Shown piece by piece: positions 1-8,946 of a stretch of 64,000 nt of DNA. The first letter of the stretch is position 1; the number at the start of each line of letters is the position of its first letter. The notes beneath the pieces are model-generated. The model did not search any database and was not told where the DNA came from. It worked only from the letters and a program-made list of their open reading frames with translations. The stretch lies in NCBI RefSeq assembly GCF_000425745.1, contig NZ_AUEA01000014.1, positions 1,554 to 65,553 on the forward strand, in the 5' to 3' direction. The position numbers were made by a program, and so were the translations under genes. The stretch comes from Pseudomonas cremoricolorata DSM 17059 = NBRC 16634. Lineage in GTDB: Bacteria > Pseudomonadota > Gammaproteobacteria > Pseudomonadales > Pseudomonadaceae.

Positions 1-1
1 G

Positions 2-352
2 CAATACGTCGCCGAGGTCTGGGAATACCTGCGTCAGTTCATGGACCACGGCCCGGACAATCTCCCTCCACCCGGCCCAGCCAACTGGTGGCACAAACCC
101 CTTCACGCGATCTGCCTGACCCCGGCTGAAGCCTGGCGCCATTACGCACCCTGGCGCACCGGCGAGCCTGGCGAAATGCAAGGCAAAAAGAATTGGCAAC
201 TGCCGTTCTGGGCGGTGCTGTTTCCCTACAACCTTGCCGTCGCGATCTGCTGGTACGGGGTCTGCAAGCTGTTCAACGTCAAAGCCGCGCCGCCGCCGCC
301 AGAAGCGCTTGAGGAACTGTCGACCCCAAAAAACGGCGGCAGAATGAAATGA
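2..352 (+). CDS. T6SS immunity-like membrane protein, DUF6708-like, 3' part only (copy 0)
   Basis: This is the C-terminal 116 codons of a protein whose start lies before the window; the frame is open from base 2 to the TGA at 350-352. It is nearly identical to the C-terminal parts of the four complete genes at 656, 7897, 10331 and 11325, including a hydrophobic segment near the end that looks membrane-spanning. The DUF6708 assignment is from memory of proteins found beside T6SS effectors and is tentative. By analogy with the complete copies it would protect against a VasX-type pore-forming toxin encoded just upstream, but its specificity-bearing N-terminal half is not visible. It ends in NGGRMK, like copy 2 (GGRRK) and unlike copies 1 and 3. 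Confidence 0.75.
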   Translation, partial: QYVAEVWEYLRQFMDHGPDNLPPPGPANWWHKPLHAICLTPAEAWRHYAPWRTGEPGEMQGKKNWQLPFWAVLFPYNLAVAICWYGVCKLFNVKAAPPPPEALEELSTPKNGGRMK

Positions 353-505
353 GCGTCTGGGCCTACTCCGTACATCCCAACAAGTTGGCATCGTTTGCCA
401 GATGCTCAAACCAGAATGCATCGCGCTATCCAGCCCGGGCGGATGTAGCCCAATCACCGCCGCAACCAGTTAATCGCTTGAGGAAGGTCGCACTCACCAA
501 GCCTG
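353..505 (+). repeat. Spacer downstream of immunity copy 0, repeated after copy 2
   Basis: This non-coding spacer is recognisably homologous to bases 8791-8940, the spacer that follows immunity copy 2; shared stretches include the GCGGATGTA word and the CAGTT-GCTTGA segment. In both places the spacer runs directly into a toxin C-terminal sequence, so the two junctions descend from one ancestral arrangement of immunity gene, spacer and toxin cassette. I see no promoter or terminator that I can defend. Confidence 0.6.
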
Positions 506-510
506 AAAAT

Positions 511-654
511 TACCTGGTTAGCGCCTAAATGATTCTTCATTTTTTCGCCACAACATCAAACCAAAGAGATGCCTCTCTATGCCTCAGCTACAACGCCAAT
601 CAAAGGCAGGCCGAAGACAAGGCTATATTTTCAAACTTTCCACTGGAGCGTTAA
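511..654 (+). pseudogene. Remnant of a VasX-like toxin C-terminus
   Basis: Reading the frame that ends with TAA at 652-654 gives a tail that aligns without gaps to the last ~47 residues of the orphan toxin ending at 10329. Shared elements are LVSA/LISA, ILHF, SNQ/SHY, a Y-x-A/V-N/H core and the terminal F-x-LER before the stop. The fragment carries an in-frame TAA at 526-528 and has no start, so it cannot be translated as a toxin. The rest of the cassette is gone. Its last codons provide the GGAG Shine-Dalgarno sequence of the following immunity gene, and the stop-A-ATG spacing equals that at 10327-10333. I read it as a scar left by deletion of a former toxin cassette. Confidence 0.75.
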
Positions 655-655
655 A

Positions 656-1549
656 ATGGCTACGCTATGGATGTTCAATTCACATTCGGACGCTGGTAGA
701 AAACCGGCGATTAAAGGGCAGGTTTCAACCCTAGCCAATAACACCATGCTGCTTAACAACCCATGGGTCATTGATTCGGTTTTCATGGGCAAGCTGTACT
801 GCGCTGCAATCTTGTTCTTAATGATCCCTGCTTGCCCATACATATTCTCAGGCGAGAACTGGATAGCCCGGGCACCTGAGATAACTCTCATGTTACTCAT
901 GATATCGTTCCCGCTCATACCACTGCCGTTTCTTATCTATAGAATTTGGCTAATCAAGGGTCTTTCTTCCGTTTACTTCAACCGCTCCACTCGAAAAGTC
1001 TACTACAGGCGCTTCCGCAAACTATATATCTTCGACTGGGACAACACTGCAGGCGGTTTAATGCGAACAACCGAGTTCGGCGGCTCATCCTTCAGCACCT
1101 CCTACGCCCTAGCCTTCGCCCCTTACCGCGAAGACGGCACCCTCCACCAGAAAGACTGCCTCTGGGTCGACAGCAACGAACCCACCGAATCCGACGTGCA
1201 ATACGTCGCCGAAGTCTGGGAATACCTGCGTCAGGTCATGGACCACGGCCCGGACAACCTACCTCCACCCGGCCCCGCCAACTGGTGGCACAAACCCCTT
1301 CACGCCATCTGCCTGACCCCGGCCGAAGCATGGCGCCATTACGCGCCCTGGCGCACCGGCGAGCCTGGCGAAATGCAGGGTAAAAAGAATTGGCAACTGC
1401 CGTTCTGGGCGGTGCTGTTTCCCTACAACCTCACCGTCGCCATCTGCTGGTATGGGGTCTGCAAGCTGTTCAACGTCAAAGCCGCGCCGCCGCCGCAAGA
1501 AGCACTTGAGCCGGTAGCTCTCGAACGCACGGAGGGCTCGCGTCCATGA
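656..1549 (+). CDS. T6SS immunity-like membrane protein, DUF6708-like (copy 1)
   Basis: This 297-residue protein starts at ATG 656 because that start aligns with copies 2 and 3 and has a GGAG motif 8 bases upstream; a longer open frame exists but belongs to the toxin remnant. Two hydrophobic segments fall near residues 45-65 and 75-100 and a third near 245-270, suggesting an inner-membrane protein. An F-N-R-S-T-R-K-x-Y-Y motif near residue 120 opens the domain shared by all copies. The C-terminal ~140 residues are almost identical in copies 0-4 while the N-terminal 120 differ. Its last codons overlap the PAAR start as ATGA, so it is the first gene of the PAAR-VgrG operon. Immunity against a VasX-type toxin is inferred from position. 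Confidence 0.8.
   Translation: MATLWMFNSHSDAGRKPAIKGQVSTLANNTMLLNNPWVIDSVFMGKLYCAAILFLMIPACPYIFSGENWIARAPEITLMLLMISFPLIPLPFLIYRIWLIKGLSSVYFNRSTRKVYYRRFRKLYIFDWDNTAGGLMRTTEFGGSSFSTSYALAFAPYREDGTLHQKDCLWVDSNEPTESDVQYVAEVWEYLRQVMDHGPDNLPPPGPANWWHKPLHAICLTPAEAWRHYAPWRTGEPGEMQGKKNWQLPFWAVLFPYNLTVAICWYGVCKLFNVKAAPPPQEALEPVALERTEGSRP
1084..1495 (+). repeat. Shared 3' module of immunity genes, copy 1
   Basis: About 410 bases almost identical to segments at 1-299 (truncated by the window), 8326-8736, 10759-11170 and 11751-12166. All lie in the same reading frame at the 3' end of an immunity-like gene. They form long direct repeats suitable for homologous recombination across the array. Confidence 0.85.
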
Positions 1550-1803
1550 AACCCATCGTACTGGTCGGGCATGCGCACAGCTGTCCGATTCACGGCGCAG
1601 GCACCGTCGAGACAGGCTCCGGCGCCACGCTGGTTGATGACAGGCCCGTTGCACGTGCAGGCGACCGCATCAGTTGTGGTGCCGTGATCGAAACCGGCGC
1701 TGCCTGCACGATCATCGAAGGTCGAGCGGTTGCTCGAGAGGGCGATACCACCAGCCATGGGGGCACGTTGGTGGAAGGAGACTCAGGTTGGCTCGTGGAC
1801 TAA
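1546..1803 (+). CDS. PAAR-domain T6SS spike-tip protein
   Basis: This 85-residue protein has the short, glycine-rich repeat pattern of PAAR proteins, with HAHSCPIHG near residue 9, RAGDRISCG near 37 and AREGDTTSHGG near 62. The conserved His and Cys residues are those expected to bind the structural zinc. PAAR proteins cap the VgrG trimer and sharpen the secretion spike. The start overlaps the stop of the preceding immunity gene (ATGA), and vgrG follows 22 bases downstream, so they are probably co-transcribed. No toxin domain is fused to it. A 17-codon copy of its 5' end is found at 11221. Confidence 0.9.
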   Translation: MKPIVLVGHAHSCPIHGAGTVETGSGATLVDDRPVARAGDRISCGAVIETGAACTIIEGRAVAREGDTTSHGGTLVEGDSGWLVD

Positions 1804-1825
1804 CGAAAAAGAGAAAGCATCGCTC

Positions 1826-3994
1826 ATGACTAGACAATCCAACCTGCGCTACAGCTTTCAGCCGTTGCAGGGTAACGCTCAATTCGAAGTGGTGTCGTTC
1901 GAACTTCATGAGGCGATCAGCACACCCTTCCAATTGCAGTTGAAACTGATCAGCTTCGAGAACGACATCGACTTTGCGCAACTGCTCGATAAACCTGTGT
2001 TGTTTACGATCTTGGATGGCGCGCGACCGCTGCGCTATGTGCATGGTCTGGTAAGCCAGTTCAGCCAGGGCGAGAGCGGCTTTCATCGAACGTATTACCA
2101 TGCGCTGATCGAGCCGCAGTTGGCCCGTGCCGAGCTACGCTCGAACTGGCGCATCTTCCAGCACAAGACGGTTGTGCAGATTCTCGAGCTGATGCTGCAA
2201 CGCCAAGGTATCAGCCACTATGAAGTGCGCGCCAGCATGCCCCACCAAAGCCGTGAGTTCTGTGTGCAGGCCGGCGAAACGGACCTTGCCTTCATCGCGC
2301 GTCTGGCTGCCGAGGAAGGCTTCGTTTACCGCTTCGCGCACAGCGCCACGCAGCACACGCTGATCCTCACCGATCGCCTGCAATCGCTGGGACTGATCAG
2401 TCTGGGCGCCATCAAACACCCAGGTGAAGAGCAGGATGCGTTCGACCAGGACCCTGAGTTCGATCCGAACAGCGTGCTGTATCACGCCAACAGGGGTGGC
2501 GATCAGGTTCAGCCCTGCCTGCATCGCCTGCACTACAGCGAACAGGTGCGCACCGCCCGCCAGGTGCAACGCGACTACACCTTCACTCACCCGGCCTATC
2601 GTCAGGAGCACAACGCCGTAGGTCACGGCCTGGAGCATCAGTCCAGCGACTACGAGCGCTTCGATTATCCCGGCCGTTACAAACGTGATGCTGTCGGTAA
2701 GCCGTTTACCGAAAACCGCATCACCGCCCTACGTCATGACGTGCGTATCGCGCAGGTGCAAGGGGATGACGTGCGTTTGCAACCGGGCCTGAGTTTCAAC
2801 CTCACCGGCCACCCGCGACACGACCTCAACACCCACTGGCGGGTGGACAGGGTCAGCCACGAAGGCAGTCAGCTCACCAGCCTGGAGGAAGAAGCCACAG
2901 GCCTTGATCGCGGCACGCGCTACGCGCAGAGCGCACACCTGGTACCCGGCAGAATCGAGTGGCGCCCTGCTCCACTGCCCAGGCCGCGGGTCGACGGGCC
3001 GCACATGGCCACCGTGGTCGGTCCGCCTGGTGAAGAGATCTATTGCGATGAGTGGGGCCGGGTCAAGGTCAGCTTTCCGTGGGACCGCGAGAGCCGCGAC
3101 AACCAGTTCAGTTCTTGCTGGATAAGAGTGTCACAGGGTTGGGCTGGTGGTAGCTGGGGGGCGATGGCCATTCCGCGGATAGGTCAGGACGTGATCATCC
3201 ACTACGTCAACGGCGATCCCGACCAACCCATGATCACCGGGCGGACCTATTGCGGCAATCAGCTACCGCCCTATGACCTGCCCGAGCACAAGACCCGCAT
3301 GACCATCAAGAGCCAGACCCACAAAGGGCCTGGATTCAATGAGCTGCGTTTCGACGATGAGCTGGGCCGCCAAGAGGTGTTCATCCATGCCGAGCGGGAT
3401 CAGAACAATGTCGTCAAGCATGATGAAACCACTCAGATCGGCAATGACCGCACCGAGCAAGTGGGCAACGACGAGTCCATCACCATCGGCAACGACCGCG
3501 ACAAGATCGTTGGCAACGACGAACGCATCACCATCAGGCACGACGCCTTTGTCGATGTAGAGCGAAATCAGACGATCAACATCGGCAAGGATCGCATCGA
3601 GTCGATCGGCAATCATCGCCATGACAGCATCACCGCCAATCACCACAGCCGCGTCGGCGGCAACTTGCAACAGCAGGTGGAAGGTTACGCCGAGCTCAAC
3701 GCCAAAGCCGAGATCCGCAGACAGACGCGCCACTACGCGTTGCGTTGCGGCGAATCCTTCACTGTCCATGGACCAGGCGGCTCGATCCGCATAGACGAAG
3801 CGGGCATTACTCTGGACGGCCCAACGATTCGCATCAACGGGCAACTGCTCAAGTCAGCCAGCGGTTCGGCCAACTCACTGGCCATCACCAGCGCGCCAAC
3901 CTCGGGCAAGCTTGTCGATCCGCAGTGCGGACTGCGCGCCGACGGTACTTGTCCGTTGTCCGACTGTCATTGCATCAAGAGGGCGAAGAAATGA
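1826..3994 (+). CDS. vgrG: T6SS spike protein VgrG (TssI)
   Basis: This 722-residue VgrG starts at ATG 1826, which gives the usual family N-terminus; an upstream in-frame ATG would add 32 residues encoded within the PAAR gene. The gp27-like base occupies roughly residues 1-380. The gp5-like OB fold follows near 395-470, with the typical GPPGEEIYCDEWGRVKVSFP stretch. Repeated G-N-D/H units from about 535 to 610 form the beta-helical needle. The C-terminus ends in a cysteine-rich tail (C-x6-C-x4-C-x-C) rather than a fused enzyme. This tail may bind the DUF4123 adaptor or effector, which is inference. Its stop overlaps the next start as ATGA. Confidence 0.95.
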   Translation: MTRQSNLRYSFQPLQGNAQFEVVSFELHEAISTPFQLQLKLISFENDIDFAQLLDKPVLFTILDGARPLRYVHGLVSQFSQGESGFHRTYYHALIEPQLARAELRSNWRIFQHKTVVQILELMLQRQGISHYEVRASMPHQSREFCVQAGETDLAFIARLAAEEGFVYRFAHSATQHTLILTDRLQSLGLISLGAIKHPGEEQDAFDQDPEFDPNSVLYHANRGGDQVQPCLHRLHYSEQVRTARQVQRDYTFTHPAYRQEHNAVGHGLEHQSSDYERFDYPGRYKRDAVGKPFTENRITALRHDVRIAQVQGDDVRLQPGLSFNLTGHPRHDLNTHWRVDRVSHEGSQLTSLEEEATGLDRGTRYAQSAHLVPGRIEWRPAPLPRPRVDGPHMATVVGPPGEEIYCDEWGRVKVSFPWDRESRDNQFSSCWIRVSQGWAGGSWGAMAIPRIGQDVIIHYVNGDPDQPMITGRTYCGNQLPPYDLPEHKTRMTIKSQTHKGPGFNELRFDDELGRQEVFIHAERDQNNVVKHDETTQIGNDRTEQVGNDESITIGNDRDKIVGNDERITIRHDAFVDVERNQTINIGKDRIESIGNHRHDSITANHHSRVGGNLQQQVEGYAELNAKAEIRRQTRHYALRCGESFTVHGPGGSIRIDEAGITLDGPTIRINGQLLKSASGSANSLAITSAPTSGKLVDPQCGLRADGTCPLSDCHCIKRAKK

Positions 3995-4917
3995 CCCCAC
4001 ACCCTCTGCAACACCACTGCGCGCTAGGCCTCGCAAACGAATGCCGGTATCTGCTGCTGATGACCGAAACGCTGGAATACCTGGCCTATCGACCGACGGC
4101 CTTGGTGGACGGCGAATGGAAGCTCGCCTACGTTCCCAGCGTGCTCGATCTGGCCAAGGATGTGAGCAGCGACTTCTGGCACGCATGGCCGTGGAAACGC
4201 AGCGTGCTGGATGAGCAGCATGACTTTGGCCCGGTGCTGATCGATACCGCCCGCGCGCCCGAACTGCGTGCTCACGCGCTCAACACCTGGATGCCGATCA
4301 ACGGTGCGATCGCGTTGGACGCTGAGGTCGAGCTTGACGTGTTGAACGAGCACCTCACCAGCCTGGTACAGATCACCCTCGCCGATCAGAGCGATGGCAT
4401 CCATCACCTCAATCCCAACCACCTCAGCGCGTGGCTGGATGCGCTGGATGAACCCAATCGAGATCGCTGGCTGGGGCCGATTTCACGGCTGGTGTGGCGC
4501 ACCAATTGGGGACCTGCGCACCAGTGGCACTCGCTGCAACGGGCGCCTACGACAACCCGCGCGCTGAACGATCCTGCTTGGTGCCTGAGTGCACAGGAGC
4601 AGCAGCGTTTGGACGACCATCTCCACGAGCACTTCGTGTTGACCTTGATCCACGACATTCTGGCCGTGCCACACCCTGCAGAGGATGAACGCAGCGCTGT
4701 GCGTCGGTGGGTCGAAGAACTGTTACCCCAGCTCAAGGCGCTCAACTTCCATAGCGAGGAAACCGCGGGTTCATTCATCCGCCTCGCTGCACAGCACAAG
4801 TGGTTGCTCAGCGATAAACGGGCGGCAGAGATCTTCACCAACGTCAAAGAAGCCCCGGAAAGCCGTCTGTACCAGTTGCAGGAATTGGTCGACAGCCGGG
4901 AGATCCGCCATGACTGA
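3991..4917 (+). CDS. DUF4123 T6SS effector adaptor (VasW/TEC type)
   Basis: This 308-residue soluble protein sits between vgrG and a VasX-like effector, the position of VasW in Vibrio cholerae. Its N-terminal half has the DUF4123 pattern (C-R-Y-L-L-L-M, then a V-L-I-D segment and an alternating hydrophobic core). DUF4123 proteins act as chaperones that load a cognate effector onto VgrG. The gene overlaps vgrG by 4 bases and the effector start by 8 bases (ATGACTGA), indicating tight translational coupling. I chose ATG 3991 because it gives the standard length and overlap. The family call rests on motif pattern plus context. Confidence 0.85.
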   Translation: MTPHPLQHHCALGLANECRYLLLMTETLEYLAYRPTALVDGEWKLAYVPSVLDLAKDVSSDFWHAWPWKRSVLDEQHDFGPVLIDTARAPELRAHALNTWMPINGAIALDAEVELDVLNEHLTSLVQITLADQSDGIHHLNPNHLSAWLDALDEPNRDRWLGPISRLVWRTNWGPAHQWHSLQRAPTTTRALNDPAWCLSAQEQQRLDDHLHEHFVLTLIHDILAVPHPAEDERSAVRRWVEELLPQLKALNFHSEETAGSFIRLAAQHKWLLSDKRAAEIFTNVKEAPESRLYQLQELVDSREIRHD

Positions 4918-7897
4918 CGCCCGCGTAAGCAGCGCAACCTCCAAACGCGCCTGCAGCGTGCGCGTGCCGATTCTTCCGGTGCGCTACGCCATCGTTCCAC
5001 GCAGCGGCGATGCCCCCGCAGTGCGTTACGCCGAGGCCGGTTTTGCCCTCGAACGACAGTTTCCATCCCTGAAGCATTCTGCCTACACCCTGCGTGCCCT
5101 TCGCCATGGCTACATCTACGTCTTCATGAAGGGCACAGAAGGCAACAAGCTGCTCGTCCACGAGTACGACGGTGAGGGCAACTACAAGGAACTGCGCTAC
5201 CGCGGCCTGGAAAACTACGACCAGCGCAGCAGCTACCTGCCCGGCCGTGCCATGGGCTGGGTCTGGGCCGAGACCGACAAGGACATCGCCAGCGAGGTGT
5301 GGATCGGCTACAGCCCTCACTTGTGGACCAATGCCGTCACCGCCCGCATCAGCGAATCGCTGACACTGCGCAAACGGCACATGCGCCAGTTGAACATCGC
5401 CGAGCTGATCGACGGCAAACCGGATCACTCCAGCCAGCCTCACGTGCTGCCAGTCACTGCCCTGCAGCGCTGGGTGGAAGACTTCAAACCCACCGATCAA
5501 CGTATGCCATTGAGCTGGAGCAGCCATGCGCCAGCCGATACGTTGCACATCGGCAACCTTATGGGCATGGCCAAGGCCTACCCCTAGACCCGCCCGAAGG
5601 TGCCGGCCGTAGTGGTACTAACCGATGCCGAAGGCATGGCAATGGACCTGAGCCTCTCAGCATCAGCCTTCCAGCATCAACTGCGCGACCTGATACCCAA
5701 CGAGCAGCTGGAACACACCGTGCCTGCGCGCAGCGCCGAGAACGAGCAGGTGCCGATGTGCTATCGGCAAGATGTGGAGCGCATCAGCCAAAAGAGCCAG
5801 GACTTCCACCACCGAAACCTCATCGCCCTGCTACTCAACAAAACCCTGGAGAGCCTCTACCCACCCAAATCACAACCCCCGCAACTGGCAAGCCGCAGAC
5901 TCAAACCGACCCACGACAACCCCATGCACTCCCCCGCCGCAGCACGCTACCGCGCCCTTACCGATGAAGACTGCTCACCCGATGGCGCACGCCTCGGGCT
6001 GCGCATCGACACGGCCAAATATCTGGCCTATCTCGATGAGCGCGACGCACTGGAGGCGCAGTTAGCGGCCCTGCGCACACGGGCCCTGGAAGCCAGTCGT
6101 GACCACGACCTGTGGCTGGCCACCGCCGAGCCACGCTACATCGACAACCCGTACAGCCTGGCAGCAGCGCTGGCCAGCTACGACCGCGACAACCAGCGCT
6201 CGGCCCTGGGCCTGGAAATCACGTTGTCGCTGATGATTCTGCCCATGAGCCAACCCGCCATCGGCACCGAAGAGCAGGACAGCCGCTTCAAACGGCTCGA
6301 ACAATGGCTCGACCAACACGACAGCCCGCTGTACACCGCCGTCGCACCCTTCAACCCGTTCAAGGACAAGGCCGATGCCGTGGGAAGCCTGCTGGGCGCG
6401 ACCGACAGCCTGATCGCAAGCCTGGCCGGACGTTTCCCCGCCCATGCCGGAGTCACCGATCTCACCGCACAAGCAGTCAATACCGTGATCTCCAAGCGCC
6501 TCAAGGGCAAGACGCGCTGGGACAAAAGCCAGGGGTTGAAAAATCGGGTGCTGGCCGCTGCTGCCGAAGCCAACTCCGAAAAAATCATAGGGTTGCTGGC
6601 TGCGCGCTATCGCATCACCGATCAGGCCATCAAAGCCGATGCCTTCAGTCAGGAAGTTGAGGAATTCCTGAAAAAGGGTATGACCGAGGTTGAAGAGCTG
6701 AAACAGGTGCGTGTGACGGGGAGCAGGAAGGTCGCCGTGGAAACTACCACGACGACACGGGTGAAGCCCAAGTTCATTGCGCTGCTGACCTCAGGGGCGG
6801 GTAGCGCGCTGAATGCAGGGATGTTGTGGTTCAACCTCATCTCTTTGAGAGTCGCATACGAGAACTTGCAGAATGAAAGGTCATTTGAAACTGGAGCTGG
6901 TTTTGCCGCATCAGTCTTCGGAGTAATCGGTGCAACGGCGGCCGCTTTGGTGAGTGGGCGGGCCATGCATAAGGTCGTGATGCTGAAGCTTAGACCAGCG
7001 GCGCCAGGAATCGCGTTTGGTAATGGGATCGTCAAGTTTTTGGGAAGTAATTTATTCGCCCGAATAATGGGGTATGGGTCAATATTTTTCGGAATCATAT
7101 ACGATGCGACTAAAGTTTGGCGCCAAGGTAGAAATGGCGGAGGAACGGAAGCTAACTACACAGCGCTGGGGGGCATCCTCAGTGCTCTAGGATCATTCAT
7201 CATCCTCCGGACGACGTTAAGTGCAGCAGGATCTGTACTAAGAGCTTTGGGGGGAGGAGTAATCATAGCAGCGATAATAACGGGTGCAACACTCATTGCC
7301 GGCGGCATGTATTTTTCTTTCAAAGCCCAAGAAAGAATTCACAGCCCAATCGAGCTATGGGCTGCACGTGGCATATTCGGCAACAAACGCAATGACGGTG
7401 AAAGTCGCGCTGGCGTCGAGCTGAACAAAAACGGAGAACTTCCTGATCTCCCTTCCTATATCGAAGAGATTAAATCTTGGCACCAGGAATACTATCGACC
7501 GAGATTACTCGCAACGCGAGATGCGGTAGCGATGGGTGCTGAGTCAGCTAAAACTCAACGGGCTAACCTATCGCCCCCAATACATGCCCCTCTGACATCT
7601 ATAATCTATTACGCAGACACAACATCTTCAACAACAGTAGATTTAGCCGTCTTCCTACCTGGTTTTGTGATAGGCCTAAGTCAATGGTCAGCAAGCCTAG
7701 TTGACCTTAGAGAAAATACAACTGGGATTATTGCTGAACTGCCTAGCGTGCATGCGGCCGGGACTGGCTTGATCGTGCACTTCAAGTATCGATTCAAAAA
7801 TCAAAATCGCAGCGTGCTCAGAGTTTCCTACACCGCCAATCAAGGGATAGTCGAGAGCCATACGATCGATGAAAATTTCGGTCTGGAGCAAATATAA
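4910..7897 (+). pseudogene. VasX-like pore-forming T6SS effector, interrupted by in-frame amber stop
   Basis: Ignoring one codon, this is a continuous 995-codon frame. The first ~170 residues match the VasX N-terminal region ([10 protein letters not shown] near residue 19, then R-H-G-Y-I-Y-V-F), used for loading onto VgrG. The C-terminal part from about residue 625 to 805 has several glycine- and alanine-rich hydrophobic segments, as in membrane-permeabilising VasX toxins, followed by a soluble tail with H-S-P-I-E-L-W-A-A-R. A TAG at 5585-5587 ends translation after 225 residues; the same frame resumes at once, with GTG 5600 and ATG 5636 as possible restarts. Only a CAG, TCG or similar to TAG change is needed, so the lesion is recent, or a sequencing error. 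Bases beyond ~6850 are visibly more AT-rich. The stop overlaps the next immunity start by one base. Confidence 0.85.
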
Positions 7898-8790
7898 TGA
7901 CAACGCTATGGCTGCTGTATCCGGGCAAGCGAACCGTCTATAATCCGAGAATCAATGGACAAGTCTTTGCTTTCTCTCAGAACTCTCTAATTTTACGCAA
8001 CCCAGTGATTACAGACTCCGTATTCATGGGGAAAATGTACTGCGCCATGATGCTGGGCTTCCTCATTAGTCTTGCCATGATCATTGACCCTCAAGAGGCT
8101 CAGGAGTTTTTCATATACGCTCCAATAGCACTAATCCTTATATTATTCTTACCTTTCATCCCGCTGCCTTTTCTTCTGCTGGATATCTGGCTGATCAAAT
8201 CCCTTTCTGGCATATGCTTCAACCGCTCCACCCAAAAAATCTACTACCAACGCTTCAGCCAAGTCCTCATCTTCGACTGGAAAAACACCGCCGGCGGTTT
8301 GTTCAAGCGCAGAGAGTTCAGCGGGTCATCCTTCAGCACGTCCTATGCCCTAGCCTTCGCCCCCTACCGCGAAGACGGCACTCTCCACCAAAAGGACGCC
8401 CTCTGGATCGACAGCAACGAACCCACCGAATCCGATATCCAATACGTCGCCGAAGTCTGGGAGTACCTCCGTCAGTTCATGGACCACGGCCCGGACAACC
8501 TCCCACCACCTGGCCCTGCCAACTGGTGGCACAAACCCCTTCACGCCATCTGCCTGACCCCGGCCGAAGCCTGGCGCCATTACGCACCTTGGCGCACCGG
8601 CGAGCCTGGCGAAATGCAAGGCAAGAAGAACTGGCAACTGCCGTTCTGGGCGGTGCTGTTTCCCTACAACCTTACCGTTGCCATCTGCTGGTACGGGGTC
8701 TGCAAGCTGTTCAACGTCAGGGCTGCACCCCCGCCGGCTGAGGCGCTTGAGGAAATTTCTATCCCAAACAAGGGCGGCAGAAGGAAATGA
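7897..8790 (+). CDS. T6SS immunity-like membrane protein, DUF6708-like (copy 2), cognate to the full-length effector
   Basis: This 297-residue protein begins at the ATG that overlaps the effector stop (TAATG at 7895-7899), with its GGAG motif embedded in the effector codons for Leu-Glu. It has strong hydrophobic segments near residues 46-65 and 75-98 and another near 245-270. The N-terminal 120 residues differ clearly from copies 1 and 3, while the 3' half is nearly identical. Its immediate coupling to the VasX-like effector makes it the best candidate for the cognate immunity protein, comparable in position to TsiV2 in V. cholerae. TsiV2 homology is not claimed. Confidence 0.8.
   Translation: MTTLWLLYPGKRTVYNPRINGQVFAFSQNSLILRNPVITDSVFMGKMYCAMMLGFLISLAMIIDPQEAQEFFIYAPIALILILFLPFIPLPFLLLDIWLIKSLSGICFNRSTQKIYYQRFSQVLIFDWKNTAGGLFKRREFSGSSFSTSYALAFAPYREDGTLHQKDALWIDSNEPTESDIQYVAEVWEYLRQFMDHGPDNLPPPGPANWWHKPLHAICLTPAEAWRHYAPWRTGEPGEMQGKKNWQLPFWAVLFPYNLTVAICWYGVCKLFNVRAAPPPAEALEEISIPNKGGRRK
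8326..8736 (+). repeat. Shared 3' module of immunity genes, copy 2
   Basis: Direct repeat of the segment at 1084-1495, in the same frame of the immunity-like gene, with scattered mostly third-position differences. Confidence 0.85.
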
Positions 8791-8946
8791 GCGCCGGCAC
8801 ATACTCGGCAAATCCCGACAAGTTGCTATCGCTTGGCAGATGCTAAAACGCGCTTGCATCACGCTATGCACCGCTCGCGGATGTACCCCTACCGTAATAG
8901 CAACAGTTGACTGCTTGAAAGTTGAGTACCTCAAGGCCAGTACACA

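Noticed and set aside
5299..5967. Alternative frame bridging the amber stop of the effector
   Set aside because: A frameshift explanation was considered, but the correct frame is intact on both sides of the stop and the alternative product is arginine- and proline-rich without family resemblance.
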